Source: Anaerolineaceae bacterium UBA4890 (GTDB taxonomy: Bacteria > Chloroflexota > Anaerolineae > Anaerolineales > Anaerolineaceae). Taken from it: a stretch of DNA of 51,345 nt. Shown here one piece after another: positions 49,808 through 51,345 of the stretch. The notes below the pieces were generated by a model, which was not told the origin of the DNA, ran no database searches, and saw only the letters and a program-made list of their open reading frames with translations. The stretch's first letter is position 1; each line of letters starts with the position of its first letter. Where the stretch lies: the NCBI GenBank assembly GCA_002399085.1, contig DHCY01000040.1, positions 5,789-57,133 of the forward strand, given 5' to 3'. Both the position numbers and the translations under genes were made by a program.

Positions 49808-51345
49808 ATGTCACTCATAACCGCGCAGAATTTAGGCCGCTCTTTTGGTCCTGTCGATATTTTTGAGGGGATCAGTATCTCCATTCCCCACAATGCCCGC
49901 ATTGCCATCGTAGGCAGCAACGGGGTTGGTAAAACCACGCTTTTACGCATCCTGGCAGGTGAAGATGAACCCACCGAGGGCTCGGTCTTCCGCTCGCGCG
50001 GACTGCGGTCTGGCTACCTGCCCCAGGAAGCCGTTCGCGTGACCGAAGGTACCCTGTGGTCAAGCTGTCTGCTTGCTTTTGAAGAACTGATCCAACTTGG
50101 AGATGAGTTGCGTCACCTCGAACTGCAAATGCAAGATCCAACTTGTGAGCCTGAGGTTCTTACCCGGTATGGCAGGTTGCAGCACCAGTTTGACATCAGG
50201 GGTGGCTACACCCTCAATAACCGCATCCAGCAAACGCTCACCGGTCTTGGCTTCAATGAATCTGATTATGAGCGTCCGCTTCAGCAGCTTTCCGGCGGTC
50301 AGCGTACGCGTGCCCGCCTGGCGCGCATTTTACTGGAAGACCCCGACATCCTCTTTCTGGACGAACCCAGCAACCACCTGGACATCAACGCTGTAGAATG
50401 GCTGGAAGCCTACCTGCGCGACTGGAACGGCGCGGTGGTGATCGTTTCTCATGACCGTTATTTCCTGGACCAAACTGCCCGGGTGATCTGGGAAATGACT
50501 CCCTCAATGGAGGTCTACCGTGGAAATTACACTGCCTACCTGCATCAGCGCGAAGAGCGTTACGCCCGCCGCCTGGCTGAATATGAAGCCCAAAACGAAC
50601 ACATAGCCAAAGAGCAGGATTACATCGATCGTTTTATCGACAGCCAAAACACTGCCCAGGCACGCGGTCGTCGCCGCCGGCTGGAACGTCTTTTGCGCGA
50701 TTCGCGTCTGACTGCCCCCTCAAGCAACACCCGCCCGATGCATCTGCGCTTGAAGACAATCGGTCGCTCCGGCGATTTGGTTTTGCGCACCTACGACCTG
50801 AAGGTTGGTTATGAGGACGAAGGTCGTCCACTCTTCACCAGCCCCGATCTTGTCCTAGAACGTGGCGAGTGTGTGGCACTGATTGGTCCCAACGGCGCTG
50901 GTAAGACCACATTTCTCAAGACGATTCTGGGGCAAATCCCGGCTTATAGCGGCAGCACCCTACTGGGAGCCAGCCTGAAAGTTGGCTACTTTGCCCAGGC
51001 GCACGAAGACCTCGACCCCATCAACGACCTGATCCAGGAGATCAACGCCGTCGCACCCAATATGTTGCCTGCAGAAGCACGCAACTACCTGGCGCGTTAC
51101 GGCTTTACGGGTGAACAGGTGTTTGACCGGGTCGCCACTCTCTCGGGTGGTGAGCGCGGGCGCCTTGCATTGGCAAAATTGGCGCTCTCGGATGCCAACC
51201 TGCTCCTGCTCGATGAGCCTACCAACCACCTCGATCTGCCCACCCAGGAAGTGTTACAGAAGGTCCTTTCTGATTACCCGGGCACGATCCTGCTGGTCTC
51301 GCACGACCGCTATCTCATCGATGCCCTGGCAACCCAAATTTGGGA
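49808..51345 (+). CDS. ABC-F family ATPase (partial, cut by window end)
   Basis: At least 512 residues, running off the right edge. Two ABC domains are present. The first has Walker A GSNGVGKTT (about residue 37), signature LSGGQRTRARLA and Walker B ILFLDEPSNHLD. The second has GPNGAGKTT (about 361), LSGGERGRLALA and LLLLDEPTNHLD. A charged linker between them (YARRLAEYEAQNEHIAKEQDYIDRF) marks the ABC-F group, which acts on ribosomes in translation or antibiotic tolerance and has no membrane part. The insertion sequence lies just upstream, ending 53 bases before the ATG. Confidence 0.95.
   Translation, partial: MSLITAQNLGRSFGPVDIFEGISISIPHNARIAIVGSNGVGKTTLLRILAGEDEPTEGSVFRSRGLRSGYLPQEAVRVTEGTLWSSCLLAFEELIQLGDELRHLELQMQDPTCEPEVLTRYGRLQHQFDIRGGYTLNNRIQQTLTGLGFNESDYERPLQQLSGGQRTRARLARILLEDPDILFLDEPSNHLDINAVEWLEAYLRDWNGAVVIVSHDRYFLDQTARVIWEMTPSMEVYRGNYTAYLHQREERYARRLAEYEAQNEHIAKEQDYIDRFIDSQNTAQARGRRRRLERLLRDSRLTAPSSNTRPMHLRLKTIGRSGDLVLRTYDLKVGYEDEGRPLFTSPDLVLERGECVALIGPNGAGKTTFLKTILGQIPAYSGSTLLGASLKVGYFAQAHEDLDPINDLIQEINAVAPNMLPAEARNYLARYGFTGEQVFDRVATLSGGERGRLALAKLALSDANLLLLDEPTNHLDLPTQEVLQKVLSDYPGTILLVSHDRYLIDALATQIW

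Overview
The window reads as a piece of a bacterial chromosome, most likely Chloroflexota (Anaerolineae or a close class). This is an inference from gene content: an archaeal-type mevalonate cluster, a translin-family protein, an ArsR-type regulator next to an MFS exporter, no outer-membrane genes, and dense families of short dispersed repeats. No rRNA, prophage or CRISPR array is visible. One tRNA (Pro, TGG) and one SRP RNA are present.

Layout. 1-9 kb, mostly minus strand: nitroreductase; DUF2975/XRE pair; glutamate racemase with a C-terminal extension; C26 amidotransferase; rplS; TrpB2-type tryptophan synthase beta under a well-formed tryptophan T-box; BMP-family binding protein; a sortase-like protein paired with a Ser/Thr/Pro-rich anchored surface protein. 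9-12 kb, plus strand: small helical protein, DUF1801 protein, DUF255/thioredoxin-domain protein, with a decayed copy of the DUF1801 3' end behind it. 12-20 kb: a very large exported multicopper oxidase, a lone receiver protein and a response regulator/PAS kinase pair. 20-23 kb: OsmC, tandem and dispersed repeats, methyltransferase, TrxB-like reductase. 23-27 kb: HMG-CoA reductase, HMG-CoA synthase and a thiolase homologue, behind a structured leader. 27-32 kb: CDGSH protein, flavin reductase, ChlI/ChlD-type chelatase subunits joined by an A9 slippery run, a NifU-C protein and a large repeat cluster. 32-36 kb: RNase HII, glycosyltransferase, tRNA-Pro, then a tightly overlapping run of ssb, DUF3467, translin and a split membrane-anchored Cas4/RecB-like nuclease. 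36-47 kb: two AI-2E family permeases, SRP RNA, methyltransferase, LysM/M23 lipoprotein, MFS plus regulator, DMT transporter, GH13 enzyme. 47-51 kb: AT-rich lipoprotein gene, a complete ISNCY/IS1202-type insertion sequence with 16-bp target duplication, and the start of an ABC-F ATPase cut by the window end.

The main leads are: (1) the thiolase homologue in the mevalonate cluster has lost its nucleophilic Cys and both catalytic His positions although its HMG-CoA synthase partner looks intact; (2) the ssb-DUF3467-translin-split nuclease gene run, in which the nuclease motifs are divided between two overlapping genes that each carry one transmembrane helix with complementary topology; (3) the chelatase frameshift; (4) the mutually exclusive pairings in the leader ahead of HMG-CoA reductase. 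All functions are read from sequence motifs without database searches.
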